Positions 9,635 through 20,237 of a stretch of DNA of 64,000 bases are shown one piece after another. Both the position numbers and the translations under genes were made by a program. Source of the stretch: an uncultured Myxococcales bacterium (GTDB lineage Bacteria > Myxococcota_A > UBA9042); assembly GCA_903955385.1 (NCBI GenBank), contig CAJBNH010000143.1:1-64000 (forward strand), written 5' to 3'. The first letter of the stretch is position 1. Every line of letters begins with the position of its first letter. The notes under the pieces are model-generated. The model ran no database searches and had not been told where the DNA came from. It saw only the letters and a list, made by a program, of their open reading frames with translations.

Positions 9635-10450
9635 CTAGGCCTCGTCCCTGACCTTGAGATCGGGGGCGTACTTGTGGGACGCGTCCGGCATCGCGCCGGG
9701 CTCGCGGAAGACCTGCAGCGGGAAAAACGGCGTCATGTTGCGGTCCAGCCACTTCACCGCATCGGTGGGCGTGATGCCCCAGCCGGTCGGGCAGGTCGAG
9801 AGCAGCTCGACGAAGGTGAAGCCCTGGTGCTGCAGCTCAAAAGCCTGACGGATCAGCTTCTTGGCGCGGTTGATGCCCTTGGGCGACGACAGCGAGCCGC
9901 GCGCGATGAGGACGGGCTCGACCAGCGTGTTCAGCATCTCGCACATGCGGATCGGGTGACCGGTCTGGGCGGTGTCGCGGCCAAACGGCGAGGTCGTCGT
10001 CTTCTGCCCGGGCAGCGTCGTGGGCGCCATCTGGCCACCGGTCATGCCGTAGATCGCGTTGTTCAGGAAGATCACGGTGATCTTCTCGCCCCGGTTGGCG
10101 GCGTGCAGGATCTCTCCCATGCCGATCGAGGCCAGATCGCCGTCACCTTGATAGGTAAAGACGTAGCGGTCGGGCGGCAGCACGCGGCGGATGCCGGTCG
10201 CCACCGCGGGGGCTCGTCCGTGGGCGGCCTGCTGGATGTCGACGTCGAAGTACTGGTAGGCGAGGACAGAGCAGCCGACCGGGCAGACGCCGATCGTGCG
10301 GTCCTGAATGTCCATCTCCTCAATCACTTCGGCGATCAGGCGATGGGCAATCCCGTGCGTGCAGCCGGGACAGTAGTGCAGCGCGTGGTCGGTGAGCACT
10401 TCGGTGCGCTCGAAGACGACCTTTTCGTCGGTGGCAAGCGGTTCGATCAT
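9635..10450 (-). CDS. 2-oxoacid:ferredoxin oxidoreductase, beta (TPP-binding) subunit
   Basis: 271 residues. Carries the thiamine-diphosphate site: GDGD at residues 102-105, the Asn pair near 130-131 and GMTGGQ at 135-140. Cysteines in HYCPGC (27, 30) and VCPVGC (55-60) are positioned as in subunits that bind a 4Fe-4S cluster next to TPP. This is the catalytic subunit that forms the hydroxyalkyl-TPP intermediate and passes electrons to the ferredoxin subunit. It is 36 bases downstream of alpha and 37 bases upstream of gamma. Family members are annotated KorB, VorC or PorB depending on substrate. Confidence 0.9.
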   Translation of the reverse strand: MIEPLATDEKVVFERTEVLTDHALHYCPGCTHGIAHRLIAEVIEEMDIQDRTIGVCPVGCSVLAYQYFDVDIQQAAHGRAPAVATGIRRVLPPDRYVFTYQGDGDLASIGMGEILHAANRGEKITVIFLNNAIYGMTGGQMAPTTLPGQKTTTSPFGRDTAQTGHPIRMCEMLNTLVEPVLIARGSLSSPKGINRAKKLIRQAFELQHQGFTFVELLSTCPTGWGITPTDAVKWLDRNMTPFFPLQVFREPGAMPDASHKYAPDLKVRDEA

Positions 10451-10486
10451 GGCGCGCGTTCTCCCATTGGGAAGCGGATCAGGGAC

Positions 10487-11557
10487 CTAGGCCGCGGCAA
10501 GGCTGGCGTGAAGCAACTCGACCTGGGAGATGATTTCTTCCACCGTCGGCACCACACCGCCCGCACGACCGTAGAATGACACCGGGCGCCGCCGGCCGAC
10601 CTGCGCGCGGATGTCCTGCACCAGCTGGCCCAGACTCATCTCGACGGTCAGGAAGGCGCGGGTGGGTTCGACCAGGGGTTCGAGCGCCCGCGACGGGAAC
10701 GGCCACGCAGTGATCGGCCGATACAACCCCACCGACAGACCCTTGGCGCGCAGCTGCCGGATGGCGGTCTTGGCGATGCGCGCCATGGTGCCGTACGCCA
10801 CGATGACGATCTCGGGGTGGTCGTCGGTCATCCAGCACTCGGCGCGCTGCTCGACGTCCATGCGCTGGAACTTGACGTCCAGGTCGCGGACGTGGGCTTC
10901 GAGTTGGTCGGCATCCAAGTACAGGGAATTCGTGATGTTGCGTGGACGACTCTTGGCCTTGCCGGTCGTTGCCCAGGGCTTGTCGAAGACCTTGGGCTCC
11001 GTGTCGGGAAACGACACTGGCTCCATCATCTGGCCCAACAGGCCGTCGCCGATCACGACGACCGGGTTGCGGTACTCGTCGGCCAGATCGAAGGCGAGGC
11101 CCATCACGTCAACGGCCTCTTGCACCGTGCTGGGCGCAAGCACGATCGCGTGCATGTCGCCGTGACCGAAGCCGCGCGTCATCTCCAGGTAGTCGCCCTG
11201 CGCCGGAGCGATGTTTCCCAACCCCGGACCGCCACGCATGATGTTGACGATGACCGCGGGTACCTCGGCGCCGACCAGGTACGAGAATCCTTCCGACATC
11301 AGCGCCACGCCGGGGCTGGACGACGACGTCATCACCCGCACGCCCGCGCCACCCGCGCCGTACAGCATGTTGATGGCCGCCACCTCGCTCTCCGCCTGCA
11401 GGTAGGTCCCACCCAAGGGGGGCAGACGCACCGACATGTACTCGGGGATCTCAGTCTGCGGCGTGATCGGATAGCCGAAGAAGTGGTGGCATCCGGCGCG
11501 GATCGCAGCTTCGGCGATTGCTTCGGTGCCCTTCATCAGGAGCCTCTGCCCTGCCAT
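10487..11557 (-). CDS. 2-oxoacid:ferredoxin oxidoreductase, alpha subunit (VorB/KorA-like)
   Basis: 356 residues from the ATG at 11557, which is preceded by GGAGGAACC. An upstream in-frame ATG at 11593 would overlap the ferredoxin stop and lacks a better site. The N-terminal GYPITPQTEI is the 2-oxoacid-binding/TPP-pyrimidine motif of this family, followed by AESEVAAINMLYGA and the MTSSSSPGVALMSEG segment. It pairs with beta to form the decarboxylation site. The short form (no fused gamma) fits the separate subunits here. It sits 32 bases after the ferredoxin gene. Confidence 0.9.
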   Translation of the reverse strand: MAGQRLLMKGTEAIAEAAIRAGCHHFFGYPITPQTEIPEYMSVRLPPLGGTYLQAESEVAAINMLYGAGGAGVRVMTSSSSPGVALMSEGFSYLVGAEVPAVIVNIMRGGPGLGNIAPAQGDYLEMTRGFGHGDMHAIVLAPSTVQEAVDVMGLAFDLADEYRNPVVVIGDGLLGQMMEPVSFPDTEPKVFDKPWATTGKAKSRPRNITNSLYLDADQLEAHVRDLDVKFQRMDVEQRAECWMTDDHPEIVIVAYGTMARIAKTAIRQLRAKGLSVGLYRPITAWPFPSRALEPLVEPTRAFLTVEMSLGQLVQDIRAQVGRRRPVSFYGRAGGVVPTVEEIISQVELLHASLAAA

Positions 11558-11589
11558 GGGTTCCTCCGTGGTGCTCAGATCGGTGCGGT

Positions 11590-11808
11590 TCAACCCGCCT
11601 TCTTGGCCTTGTACACCGCGATGCCACCCTCAGGGCACACGAGCGCGCAGAGCCCGCACGCGGTGCACTGCTCGGGGTCGTGCAGCTCGACCGGGTGGTA
11701 GCCCTTGGCGTTCAATTCGTCAGAGATCTCGATGAGCTCTTTGTTGCACACCGACACGCACATCTCACACGCCTTGCAGCGGTCTTTGTCGATGACGACC
11801 CGATTCAT
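11590..11808 (-). CDS. 2x[4Fe-4S] ferredoxin subunit of the 2-oxoacid oxidoreductase
   Basis: 72 residues with two CxxCxxCxxxC(P) motifs (CKACEMCVSVC at about 11-21 and CTACGLCALVCP at about 48-59), each expected to carry a 4Fe-4S cluster. It acts as the delta subunit taking electrons from the TPP subunit. Its ATG overlaps the TGA of the upstream P-loop NTPase gene (ATGA at 11805-11808), a classical sign of translational coupling and of a shared function. Confidence 0.92.
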   Translation of the reverse strand: MNRVVIDKDRCKACEMCVSVCNKELIEISDELNAKGYHPVELHDPEQCTACGLCALVCPEGGIAVYKAKKAG

Positions 11809-12599
11809 GCGGAAAGGCTCCTGAAAGCATCGGGGGCGGCCGTCTGTTCGAAGACGACCCCTCCCAGAAAGGCCGGCATCATGTGCCGGTGGATGGTGAC
11901 CACGGGGGGAAGTCCTTGCGGTCCGGCACGTTCCGCGGTCTCCCGCAGCTGCGGCAGCAGGCGATCGGGCAGCGCAAGCAGGCGGACGTCGACCCCAAGG
12001 TGCGCCGCAACCTGACGGGACAGCTCAAGGCCCCACCACACGTCGTCGACCGTGGTTTCGTCCATCATGTGGGTATTGGACACGACGCCCGTGATGCGCA
12101 GCTGGGCAGCACCGGAGATCAGCGCAGCGGTGGCCAGCACCTTGTCCAGCGGATCCATGAACGGGCGGTGGCGGTTCAGGACCAGCAGCAGGTCGTGCTC
12201 GACCCGGCTGAGGACGTCCGAGACCGACCCCAGCGCCCGGGCACCCACCGGGTCGCCGCCGACGTCGAGCACCAGGGCCGTATCGGTTCGGCCGACGGTG
12301 CCACGCAATTCGGCTGAGATGATCGGCAGGTCGCTCGATGCCAGAGCCCCGCCGGGCGCCAGAATTCCCACACCGTCGGCAAGGAGCCGAGCCCCGGCTT
12401 CGCGGGACCGAAAATACGGCTTCAGCACGTCGAGATCGCCGAGCATGACGCGGCGGATGGGGCCGTCGGGGTGCACCAACGTGTGGGCGGCGTATTGGGC
12501 AAGGCCAATCGAAAGCTCAGTCTTGCCGCTGCCGTAGGGACCGATGAGCGCCGTCACCCGTCGCAGCCGCAAGGTGCTGTCGAGGGCGCTGGAGGTCAT
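11805..12599 (-). CDS. P-loop NTPase coupled to the oxidoreductase operon
   Basis: 264 residues. The start at 12599 is preceded by GAGGTG with a six-base spacing; a GTG at 12608 is also possible. Walker A GPYGSGKT is at residues 20-27. A Walker-B-like hydrophobic strand ends in Asp-Val-Gly-Gly (ALVLDVGGD). The fold resembles MinD/CobQ-type or nucleotide-dependent maturation ATPases. It is the first gene of the ferredoxin oxidoreductase operon and overlaps the ferredoxin gene by four bases. It may therefore load clusters, assemble or regulate the enzyme; this is inference from position. I do not recognise a named family. Confidence 0.75.
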   Translation of the reverse strand: MTSSALDSTLRLRRVTALIGPYGSGKTELSIGLAQYAAHTLVHPDGPIRRVMLGDLDVLKPYFRSREAGARLLADGVGILAPGGALASSDLPIISAELRGTVGRTDTALVLDVGGDPVGARALGSVSDVLSRVEHDLLLVLNRHRPFMDPLDKVLATAALISGAAQLRITGVVSNTHMMDETTVDDVWWGLELSRQVAAHLGVDVRLLALPDRLLPQLRETAERAGPQGLPPVVTIHRHMMPAFLGGVVFEQTAAPDAFRSLSA

Positions 12600-12773
12600 C
12601 GCGGTCACCTCGAGGAGCGCTGGGAGCCACCTTGTGGTCGGCTCGCCGCAATCAGGCGATGCCGAATGGGGGGCGGGGCATTGGCGCGCAGGGGGAAGGA
12701 CTCGCCGAGAGCCGTTCCCGCAGGCCCGCGATTGTGCGGCAACGCGGCGTGCAAGGCAACGCTGGCGGTCTTG

Positions 12774-13277
12774 TTAGCGGCCCGTGGCCAGGATCTTGTA
12801 CCCGTCCTCGAACAGCATGCGCGACTTGCCCTCGTACACCGCATCGACGATGCCGTAGCCAAAGATCTTGTGGTCGACCAGCATTCCCGGACGCACCTCA
12901 AGACCCGGGCCGTACATCACGGCGGACGCCCGGTCGCGGTCGGCCATCACGCGGTGATACAGCGCACGGACGGCTCCCTTGGCATCGGCGGCGGCTTTTC
13001 CGGCCTTTGTCGAACCTGCAGCCTTCGGGGTGGTCTTGGTCGCCGCGGGGCTGGCGGCGGTGCGGCGGGCCTTGCCGGCAGCGGCAGCGGCGGCCTCGCG
13101 CGTGGACTTGTACTTGTGCTCGCCACCACAGGTGTTGCAGCGGACCTTGACGACCTCGAGACCGACCATCGCGAGGATGGTGTGGTTCATCGACATGCCG
13201 CATGGCGTACAGTGCGCCTCGATGTCACGGCCGGCGGCGGGCTGGGCAGAGTTACGCGACAGACGGTGCAGACTCAT
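12774..13277 (-). CDS. Zinc-ribbon protein with Ala/Lys-rich linker
   Basis: 167 residues from ATG 13277 (AGGAG upstream); a longer frame to 13535 has low-complexity sequence and no site. Two Cys pairs, CTPC near residue 23 and CNTC near 48, are spaced like a zinc ribbon. A basic Ala/Lys/Thr-rich linker follows. The last 40 residues carry G..VDHKIFGYGIVDAVYEG, resembling the small SH3/tudor-like fold found at the ends of some nucleic-acid enzymes. This suggests a nucleic-acid or RNA-polymerase-associated protein, but the function is unknown. Transcribed toward the oxidoreductase operon with a 174-base gap, and divergent from the lipoprotein gene at 13534. Confidence 0.65.
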   Translation of the reverse strand: MSLHRLSRNSAQPAAGRDIEAHCTPCGMSMNHTILAMVGLEVVKVRCNTCGGEHKYKSTREAAAAAAGKARRTAASPAATKTTPKAAGSTKAGKAAADAKGAVRALYHRVMADRDRASAVMYGPGLEVRPGMLVDHKIFGYGIVDAVYEGKSRMLFEDGYKILATGR

Positions 13278-13533
13278 GGTTCTCCTGGTGGCTGGGGGGC
13301 TCCACCGGGCTTTGTCCGGGAGGCTGCGAGGCCGTGCCGGTAGCGATGGGCTGACCGATGCAGTGTAGGCTGCCGTCGCCGATCGCGCAACCGCGCCGGA
13401 CCCTCGGGTGGCCGCGACGCGCCACACCGCAACGACAAGTCCGGCCGCAAATGCGCGCGCTTGCCATTTGCCGGGCGGCCCCCTAGCCTTCCGATGCGCC
13501 GACCCACCGCGGTCCTTGCCGCATGAGGTGACC

Positions 13534-14031
13534 ATGAACCGCCATCACGCGACCTACCTGACGAACTTCGTTGTCCATCGGGCCGCACTGCTCGTGTTGG
13601 TCCTGTGCACCCTGCCGTGTCTGAGCGGTTGCGAGACCGTAGACAAGGCGCGCATGAAGCTGTTCGGCATCGTCATCGAGAACCCTGAGCGCGAGACTGC
13701 CGAGTGGGTGCTGCGAGAGACGCTGATGTCCGCCTCCGACCCCGACGAGCAGGCCGGATGGGCGCGGTTCCAGAAGGTGCTGCACAGCGACGAGCGCACG
13801 ACCAACGCCCTGAAGGGCTGGCACAGCGGCAACTGGCCCAGAATGCGGCGTCAGGCCAGCTACTATCTGGACGAGCAAGGTCGCTTTATTCTGCGAGATT
13901 TTCGGATCCAGCAGAACGACGGTATCGACTTCTTCTTGGAGAACCGCTTCCGCGACCTGCCCACACCGTGCGCCGTCCACCGGGACATCAACAACAACGG
14001 GTTGTGGCGCATCAAGCGCTGCAGCCTGTAG
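13534..14031 (+). CDS. Small lipoprotein of unknown function
   Basis: 165 residues from ATG 13534 (GAGGTG upstream). Signal peptide with lipobox LSGC around residue 29, so probably lipid-anchored in the cell envelope. The remainder (ETAEWVLRETLMSAS, WPRMRRQASYYLDEQG, CAVHRDINNNGLWRIKRC) resembles no family I can name. Two late cysteines could form a disulfide. It leads a plus-strand run with the phasin-like and UbiB genes, 18 bases before the next start. Confidence 0.7.
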   Translation: MNRHHATYLTNFVVHRAALLVLVLCTLPCLSGCETVDKARMKLFGIVIENPERETAEWVLRETLMSASDPDEQAGWARFQKVLHSDERTTNALKGWHSGNWPRMRRQASYYLDEQGRFILRDFRIQQNDGIDFFLENRFRDLPTPCAVHRDINNNGLWRIKRCSL

Positions 14032-14049
14032 CGTCGTCGTGAGGTTTGC

Positions 14050-14469
14050 GTGATCCGGCACGTCTTCGAGCGCGGCCTGGCGTCGATCATCGCCCGATGG
14101 ATGCTCGAGGGCACCAGCGACGCCCTGTTCGAGCGCATCGCCAAGGTCGGCGCGCTGAAGCCCGAAGAGGCAGAAAAGCTGCAGCGTGAGACCCGCGAGC
14201 ATCTCGAAAGGGTCCGCGACGAGGGCGCTCCCCAGGCCGATGCAGTGCTGGCGGTCCTCAAGGGCGTGCTGGCGAGTCTGCCGGACTTGAAGACAGTCGC
14301 GGCTACCGCCACTCGTGCTGCCGTGCACGTTGCAGCCAAGTCTGCCGAAGCCGCCGCGGCGCGGGCGCAAGACCTGTCCGCCAAGGACGCCGCAGCCAAG
14401 AGCGCTGCGGTGGATGAAGCCGCAGCCGACGCAGCAGACGACGCCCTCGACCCCGCGGGCCAGCCATGA
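14050..14469 (+). CDS. Phasin-like Ala-rich protein
   Basis: 139 residues, GTG start. The amphipathic N-terminal half (ARWMLEGTSDALFERIAK, EKLQRETREHLERVRDEG) leads into a heptad-like Ala-rich tail, compatible with a helical coiled-coil of the phasin/PhaF type. The TGA overlaps the ATG of the UbiB gene (ATGA, 14466-14469), so it is translationally coupled to it and may assist that protein at a membrane or lipid surface. The assignment as phasin-like rests on composition and helical pattern only. Confidence 0.55.
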   Translation: MIRHVFERGLASIIARWMLEGTSDALFERIAKVGALKPEEAEKLQRETREHLERVRDEGAPQADAVLAVLKGVLASLPDLKTVAATATRAAVHVAAKSAEAAAARAQDLSAKDAAAKSAAVDEAAADAADDALDPAGQP

Positions 14470-16172
14470 GCGCCATCGGAACCCTGCTGCGCCTGCCGCA
14501 GTACGCCCGCAATCTCGCGAGGTTGCGTCAAGTCACGGCTGTGGTCGTGCGCCACGGCTTCGGCCACGCACTGGTTCGCACCGGGCTTGATCGCTATGCC
14601 GGATTCATCAATCGAAGCAAGGCGTTGACGGAACCGAACTCGGACCTGCACCAGCTGACTTGGGAGCATCGGGTGCGCCTGGTGTGCGAGTCACTGGGGC
14701 CGACCTTCGTCAAGCTGGGGCAGATGGCGGCGACGCGGCCGGATCTCATCCCGATGTCGCTGATCTTCGAGCTGCGCAAGCTGCAGGACAGCGTCGCCCC
14801 GTTCCCGTTCGAGCAGGTTCGCGCCCTGATCGAGGCAGAGCTTGGGCAGACGCTGGCCGAGGCGTTCGCGACCTTTGACGAGGTGCCGATTGCGGCTGCC
14901 TCTATCGCGCAGGTACACGGCGCCACACTGAAGACCGGTGAGCGCGTGGTGGTGAAGGTGCAGCGGCCGCAGCTGGACCGCATCATCCACACCGACCTCG
15001 AGCTGCTGCACATGATTGCGGGGGCACTGGAGGAGCGTGTGCCCGAGTCGGCGCAGTTCCGCCCCGTAGACGCCGTCGAGGAGTTCGCGCGCAATCTGAA
15101 GCGCGAGACAGATTTCACCAACGAACTGAACAACATCGAGCGTTATCGGCGCGTGATTGCCGGCAACCCGCACGTGCACTTGCCCACGACCTATCCGCAC
15201 CTGTCGACGCGCCGCGTGCTGACGATGGAGTTCATCGCCGGTGCCAAGGTGACGGACCGCGCGCAGTTGGAGGCGTGGGGCGTCGAGTGCAAGTCGGTGG
15301 CCGAGATCGGCACGGCGTTGTTCATGACGTCGATTTTCGAGCACGGCTTCTTCCACGGTGACCCGCACCCCGGCAACTTCTTCGTGCTGCCGGACGGACG
15401 GCTGGCGCTGATCGACTTCGGGATGATGGGATCGGTGGACCGCGACACCATCGACGAGCTGCTGAGCTTCATGGTCGCGCTGCTGCTGAACGACCCTGAG
15501 ATGCTGGTCACGCAGTTCATCGATCTGGGGCTGGTCGAGGACACGGTCAACGTCCGCATGATGCAGGGCGAGATCAGTGAGATCATTCAGCGTTACAATG
15601 GCGTGACGCTGGCCCACATGGACATCGGCCTGTTCATCGCCGAGGTGTTCGAGGCCGTGGTGCGCTATCGGGTGCGGGTGCCGGTCGAGCTGATCATCAT
15701 CGGCAAGGCGATCTCGACGATGGAGGGGATTGCCCAAGAGATCTATCCGGAATTCAACCCATTGGAAGCGATCCGGCCGTATCTGGTGCAGCTCTACGTC
15801 AAGCGCGTGCTGGACCCGCGGGCGCACTCGAGGCGGGTCTATCGGCTGCTGCACGACTATCTGGGGCTGGCGCGCGTGCTGCCCGGAGAGGTGCGCGGCA
15901 TCCTGCGGCGGATCAAGGCCGGCGAGCTGCAGCTGCAGATCCGCGATGCGGGCGCCGATGGCCGGGCGCTGCGCAACGAACGGAGCATCAACCGGGTGCT
16001 GATGGCGATCTACACGGTGGCGGCGTGGGCGATGTTCACGGCAGTGCTGCCGGCCGCCAGCCAAGCGCCGCGTTGGTCGGGGATGTGGTGGTGGGCGTCG
16101 CTGTTGGCGGTCCAGGGCGTGTTTGCCGGGACGCTGACGCTGCTGTCGTTCGCAAGGTCGCGCGAACTCTGA
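14466..16172 (+). CDS. UbiB/AarF (ABC1) family atypical kinase
   Basis: 568 residues. Shows the family landmarks: KxGQ (KLGQMAATRPDLIP, about residue 83) that occludes the active site, the Ala-rich nucleotide loop AAASIAQVH at about 142-150, the catalytic HGDPHPGN at about 296-303 and the metal-binding DFGMMG at about 317. Two C-terminal hydrophobic helices (about 512-532 and 540-563) anchor it in the inner membrane. Family members support ubiquinone biosynthesis and membrane lipid handling through an ATPase activity rather than protein phosphorylation. A quinone role in this organism is inferred. Translationally coupled to the phasin-like gene. Confidence 0.93.
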   Translation: MSAIGTLLRLPQYARNLARLRQVTAVVVRHGFGHALVRTGLDRYAGFINRSKALTEPNSDLHQLTWEHRVRLVCESLGPTFVKLGQMAATRPDLIPMSLIFELRKLQDSVAPFPFEQVRALIEAELGQTLAEAFATFDEVPIAAASIAQVHGATLKTGERVVVKVQRPQLDRIIHTDLELLHMIAGALEERVPESAQFRPVDAVEEFARNLKRETDFTNELNNIERYRRVIAGNPHVHLPTTYPHLSTRRVLTMEFIAGAKVTDRAQLEAWGVECKSVAEIGTALFMTSIFEHGFFHGDPHPGNFFVLPDGRLALIDFGMMGSVDRDTIDELLSFMVALLLNDPEMLVTQFIDLGLVEDTVNVRMMQGEISEIIQRYNGVTLAHMDIGLFIAEVFEAVVRYRVRVPVELIIIGKAISTMEGIAQEIYPEFNPLEAIRPYLVQLYVKRVLDPRAHSRRVYRLLHDYLGLARVLPGEVRGILRRIKAGELQLQIRDAGADGRALRNERSINRVLMAIYTVAAWAMFTAVLPAASQAPRWSGMWWWASLLAVQGVFAGTLTLLSFARSREL

Positions 16173-16187
16173 GACATGGAGGCGAGG

Positions 16188-17063
16188 ATGCGTGCAAGTG
16201 CTGTGGTGGTCCTGGCGGCGGTCGTGGCGGGTCTGGCGGGCGGTTGCGCCGCAGTGTCGAAGGAGGCCTATGACCGCGACATGGCGGGCATGAAGCAGCA
16301 GCAGGACTGGCTGGAAGAGCAGAAGAAGGGGCTGGACGCGCAGTACGCGCAGTGTCAGGGCAAGCTGAAGATCTCGCAGGACGCGCTGCAGGCGTGTACC
16401 CGCGACTATCAGGCGGCAAGTGACGAGCTTGCGTCCACGCGCAAGGCGTTGGAGCAGTGCACGACGACCCGTGGCTCGGGCGCCAAGGAACTCGCCGCGT
16501 GCCAGATCGACCGCGACAAGGTGGCGAACGAGGCCGCGCGCCTCAAGGCAGAGCGGGACCGTCTGCAGGCCGAGCTGGGGCCGCTGCGCGACCGGCTGAC
16601 CAAGTATGAAAACAACATCAAGGCGGTGCGAGAGCGGCTGCAGAAGCTGGTCGACGGCGGCAAGCTGCGGGTGAAGATCGCCAATGGCTTTCTGGTGATC
16701 GAGGTGTCGAGCGACATCCTGTTCGACCTCAACAAGTCCGACATCAAGCCGACCGCCAAGCCGGTGCTGCAAGAGCTGGCGACCGCGCTGGCCGAGCTGC
16801 CCGACCGCCGCTTTCAGGTTGCCGGCCACACCGACAACACCGGACCCGCTGAGCTGAACTGGCGGCTGTCGACGGCGCGTGCGGTGGCGGTGGTGGAGGA
16901 GATCGTCAAGGGGGGCGTCAACCCGGCGACGCTGAGCGCGGGCGGGTACGGTCCGTATTTGCCCGTCGCGGCCAATGACAGCGATGACGGACGCAAGAAG
17001 AATCGTCGGGTCGAGTTTCTGCTGCTGCCGGATCTGGGCGACCTGTTCGACCTTGCGAAGTAG
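16188..17063 (+). CDS. OmpA-family peptidoglycan-binding lipoprotein
   Basis: 291 residues. ATG 16188 is preferred over 16176 because GGAGG at 16178-16182 is then its ribosome-binding site. A signal peptide with lipobox (AGGC) is followed by a long coiled coil (about residues 30-150) with three Cys. The C-terminal OmpA domain carries ILFDLNKSDIKPTAKPVL and the peptidoglycan-contacting VAGHTDNTG...LSTARA...GYG. Likely anchors the outer membrane to peptidoglycan. It lies 15 bases after the UbiB gene. Its stop is followed immediately by the CAAGTGC palindrome. Confidence 0.92.
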   Translation: MRASAVVVLAAVVAGLAGGCAAVSKEAYDRDMAGMKQQQDWLEEQKKGLDAQYAQCQGKLKISQDALQACTRDYQAASDELASTRKALEQCTTTRGSGAKELAACQIDRDKVANEAARLKAERDRLQAELGPLRDRLTKYENNIKAVRERLQKLVDGGKLRVKIANGFLVIEVSSDILFDLNKSDIKPTAKPVLQELATALAELPDRRFQVAGHTDNTGPAELNWRLSTARAVAVVEEIVKGGVNPATLSAGGYGPYLPVAANDSDDGRKKNRRVEFLLLPDLGDLFDLAK

Positions 17064-17080
17064 CAAGTGCCAAGCACTTG
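17064..17080. repeat. CAAGTGCCAAGCACTTG palindrome, copy 2
   Basis: Perfect 7-base stem CAAGTGC/GCACTTG with a CAA loop, starting at the base after the OmpA-gene TAG. Same sequence family as the elements at 8208-8225 and 20206-20222. Confidence 0.6.
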
Positions 17081-17202
17081 AGACGAATTCCGAAGCACGT
17101 TCAAGGCATTGCGCGGGCCACTTTCTGCGCGCCTTGACACGCCGGGACCCGGTCCGGACGATCCTCGTCCATTCCCCTCACTCCACCCCACGAGGCCCCT
17201 CG

Positions 17203-17916
17203 ATGCGTTTCGCCATGCTCCTCTCCGTCCTGTTTCCCGCGGCTCTTGCGCTTGGCTGTTCAGGCGCCGGCCACCAGGGCCACCACGACGGCGCCCCGTG
17301 CGCCCATGGCGACAAGTCGGACCACGCCAAGGGCTGTCCCCACATGGCAGCGGACGGCAAGTGCACGCGGGAAAACTGTCCGCACAAGGGTGAGGACGGT
17401 ACCTGCAAGATGCACCACGGGGCCAAAGCAGGTGCGGCGAGTGCGGCGGCTGCAGCGCCCGCCATCGCCATCGCGACCATCGGATCGGCGTCCGGAAGTC
17501 AGGTGCGCGGTTCGCTGAAGTTTGTGCAAGACGGCGACAAGTTGACCATTACCGGCCAGTTCGAGGGCCTGACCCCGGGCCAGAAGCATGCGATGCACGT
17601 GCACGAGTTCGGCGACTGTTCCGGCGGCGATGGCAAGAGCGCGGGCGGTCACTACAACCCCGAAGGCCACGCGCATGGCCTGCCCGACCAGGCGCAACGC
17701 CACGCCGGCGACTTGGGCAATGTGGACGCCGATGCGGCCGGCAAGGCCGCGTATGCGCTGACGATTGACCACGCCAGTCTGTTCGGCACCAACGCCCTGA
17801 TCGGTCGCGGCGTCATCGTTCACGCCAAGACCGACGACGGCGGCCAGCCCACCGGCAACGCCGGCGACCGCATCGGCTGCGGCGTCATCGGCGTGGCGGC
17901 GGCACCCAAGCCGTAG
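17203..17916 (+). CDS. sodC: Cu/Zn superoxide dismutase with N-terminal Cys/His-rich extension
   Basis: 237 residues; ATG 17203 opens a signal peptide with a lipobox-like LGC. Residues of about 22-75 form a metal-binding-looking stretch ([27 protein letters not shown]) with three Cys-x-His pairs. Then comes the SOD domain: HVHEFGDC at about 132-139 and [12 protein letters not shown] give the copper and bridging histidines, with a late Cys (GCGVIG) for the conserved disulfide. It converts superoxide to peroxide and oxygen in the envelope. The extension is not part of the standard enzyme and may capture copper or zinc. Upstream is a 139-base gap. Confidence 0.9.
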   Translation: MRFAMLLSVLFPAALALGCSGAGHQGHHDGAPCAHGDKSDHAKGCPHMAADGKCTRENCPHKGEDGTCKMHHGAKAGAASAAAAAPAIAIATIGSASGSQVRGSLKFVQDGDKLTITGQFEGLTPGQKHAMHVHEFGDCSGGDGKSAGGHYNPEGHAHGLPDQAQRHAGDLGNVDADAAGKAAYALTIDHASLFGTNALIGRGVIVHAKTDDGGQPTGNAGDRIGCGVIGVAAAPKP

Positions 17917-17945
17917 GGCTCATCCGGACTTTCGCCCACGACCCG

Positions 17946-18308
17946 TCACCAGTAGTCTACCCGCAGCGTCACGTCGCCTTGCACCCGGCACAGGCAGGCC
18001 AGCCGTTGGTGGTCGGGCTTGCGCTGCTTGTGCAGGCGGCGCGTCTCTTCGTCGCTGGGGGGCTGCAGGGCGTCGTCGGCTCCGTCGACCTGCGTCACGG
18101 TGCAGGCGGTGCAGATGCCTTTGCCTTTGCACGCAGACGCAAGGGGCAGGGCGCGCTCGGTCAACACGGGCCACAGCAGGGCGCCGTGGGCGACGCGAAA
18201 GCAGTCGATCTCCGCACCTGCCGCGCCGACCATTCGCACCAGCGCGTCGGGCCGCGCGGGGGCGTCGGCGGGGGCTTGTGTCGTGGCATCGGTGGGCGGG
18301 GGGGCCAT
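17946..18308 (-). CDS. 2Fe-2S ferredoxin-like protein
   Basis: 120 residues. Cysteines at 60, 66, 69 and 105 (or 107) form a C-x5-C-x2-C-xn-C plant-type 2Fe-2S pattern ([13 protein letters not shown] ... RLACLCRV). The Pro/Ala-rich N-terminus precedes a beta-grasp-like core. It would carry single electrons, but no partner reductase is adjacent. It converges on the superoxide dismutase gene and diverges from glnS. Confidence 0.85.
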   Translation of the reverse strand: MAPPPTDATTQAPADAPARPDALVRMVGAAGAEIDCFRVAHGALLWPVLTERALPLASACKGKGICTACTVTQVDGADDALQPPSDEETRRLHKQRKPDHQRLACLCRVQGDVTLRVDYW

Positions 18309-18512
18309 GGTCGGACTCCGGCACGTGAACCGCGCGTGAGCGGCGCCATCCTAGCCGACCCGCTGCAGACGCGCGAGGCAAGGCCGGTGCAGCGCTTCGC
18401 AGCGGTGGACAAGTGCCCGAGTTGCGCTAGGCTACCTGCCCCCAATGCTGATTCCCGCGGGCCTCGCAGCCGCTGCCGCCGCGCAAGAACGACCTCCAGA
18501 GGACTTCGCACC

Positions 18513-20195
<1,683 letters not shown>

Positions 20196-20205
20196 CCTCC
20201 ATCCT

Positions 20206-20222
20206 AAGGTGCTTGGCACTTG
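20206..20222. repeat. AAGGTGCTTGGCACTTG palindrome, copy 3
   Basis: Near-perfect inverted repeat (AAGGTGC-TTG-GCACTT, with one G-T pair) between glnS and the next gene. Third copy of the element found after the SDR and OmpA genes. Confidence 0.55.
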
Positions 20223-20237
20223 AGAGAGGGGGGAAGC

